Source: Rhodospirillaceae bacterium (GTDB taxonomy: Bacteria; Pseudomonadota; Alphaproteobacteria; GCA-2731375). From it: 46,335 nt of DNA. Every line of letters starts with the position of its first letter. The stretch's first letter is position 1. Shown one piece after another: positions 46,310 through 46,335 of the stretch. The translations under genes and the position numbers were made by a program. The notes below the pieces were generated by a model. The model saw nothing but the letters and a program-made list of their open reading frames with translations. It searched no databases and had not been told where the DNA came from. Location of the stretch: assembly GCA_018667855.1 (NCBI GenBank), contig JABIRL010000015.1, positions 1 through 46,335 of the forward strand, written 5' to 3'.

Positions 46310-46335
46310 ATGGATTTGGCGAATAGCATCGATCC
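46310..46335 (+). CDS. Start of the second transhydrogenase alpha-subunit gene (partial)
   Basis: The last 26 bases begin ATG GAT TTG GCG AAT AGC ATC GAT, giving MDLANSID. AAAGGAG lies 10 nt before it, overlapping the pntA stop. By order the gene should be the small membrane PntAB subunit, but only eight codons are visible, so the assignment rests on context. Confidence 0.6.

Overview
The window looks like the chromosome of an alphaproteobacterium, most likely a Rhodospirillales-type heterotroph. The DNA is GC-rich. It carries a Liv-type ABC transporter, a Tat-exported TRAP binding protein, a single-chain indolepyruvate ferredoxin oxidoreductase, an alphaproteobacterial type of split PntA, CaiB/BaiF and acyl-CoA genes, and a soluble hybrid kinase with an OmpR-type regulator. 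I saw no rRNA, tRNA, CRISPR array, insertion sequence or phage gene. The genus assignment is left open.

Layout. 0-3.6 kb: a CaiB/BaiF CoA-transferase (cut by the window edge) divergent from a fused enoyl-CoA hydratase/3-hydroxyacyl-CoA dehydrogenase, then a terminator and a HIT protein. 3.6-8.9 kb: a minus-strand liv cluster (binding protein, H, M, G, F) ending in an RraA-type aldolase gene. 9.2-13.6 kb: a divergent TRAP transporter (dctPQM, keto-acid/FcbT class) followed by a stand-alone MetE-like zinc methyltransferase. Both transport operons have a strong hairpin next to the binding-protein gene, which probably sets the binding protein above the membrane subunits. 13.6-14.1 kb: a VOC protein.

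14.1-23.1 kb is the most unusual part. It holds an exported TPR-CHAT protein with 12 repeats of 42 residues and an intact His/Cys dyad, a convergent five-helix membrane protein, a lysine- and arginine-free 50-residue acidic ORF with its own terminator, an OmpR-family regulator, and a 1063-residue hybrid kinase. That kinase carries a second, degenerate kinase core after its HPt domain. A 46-bp nested repeat with 11-bp and 10-bp spacing lies between the regulator gene and the small ORF and is a good candidate operator.

23.3-36.6 kb is metabolic: a Baeyer-Villiger-type monooxygenase, VOC protein, EamA transporter, crotonase, HCCA isomerase-like protein, HAD phosphatase, acyl-CoA dehydrogenase, a DbpA-type DEAD helicase, a glyoxalase-related protein, a MaoC-like dehydratase, leucine dehydrogenase, nagA, a 2TM protein and an SDR lacking the catalytic Tyr. 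36.6-46.3 kb: the indolepyruvate oxidoreductase, a sigma-54 response regulator, an M3 oligoendopeptidase, an ABC1/UbiB kinase-like protein and the start of the pnt transhydrogenase operon. In 40.1-43.6 kb three short tandem repeats (12, 13 and 14 bp) sit on the start or stop codons of neighbouring genes. A REP-like doublet lies at 29.7 kb.

The gene set suggests an organism that lives on amino acids, keto acids and acyl-CoA or aromatic-type compounds. Exact substrates cannot be read from the sequence.
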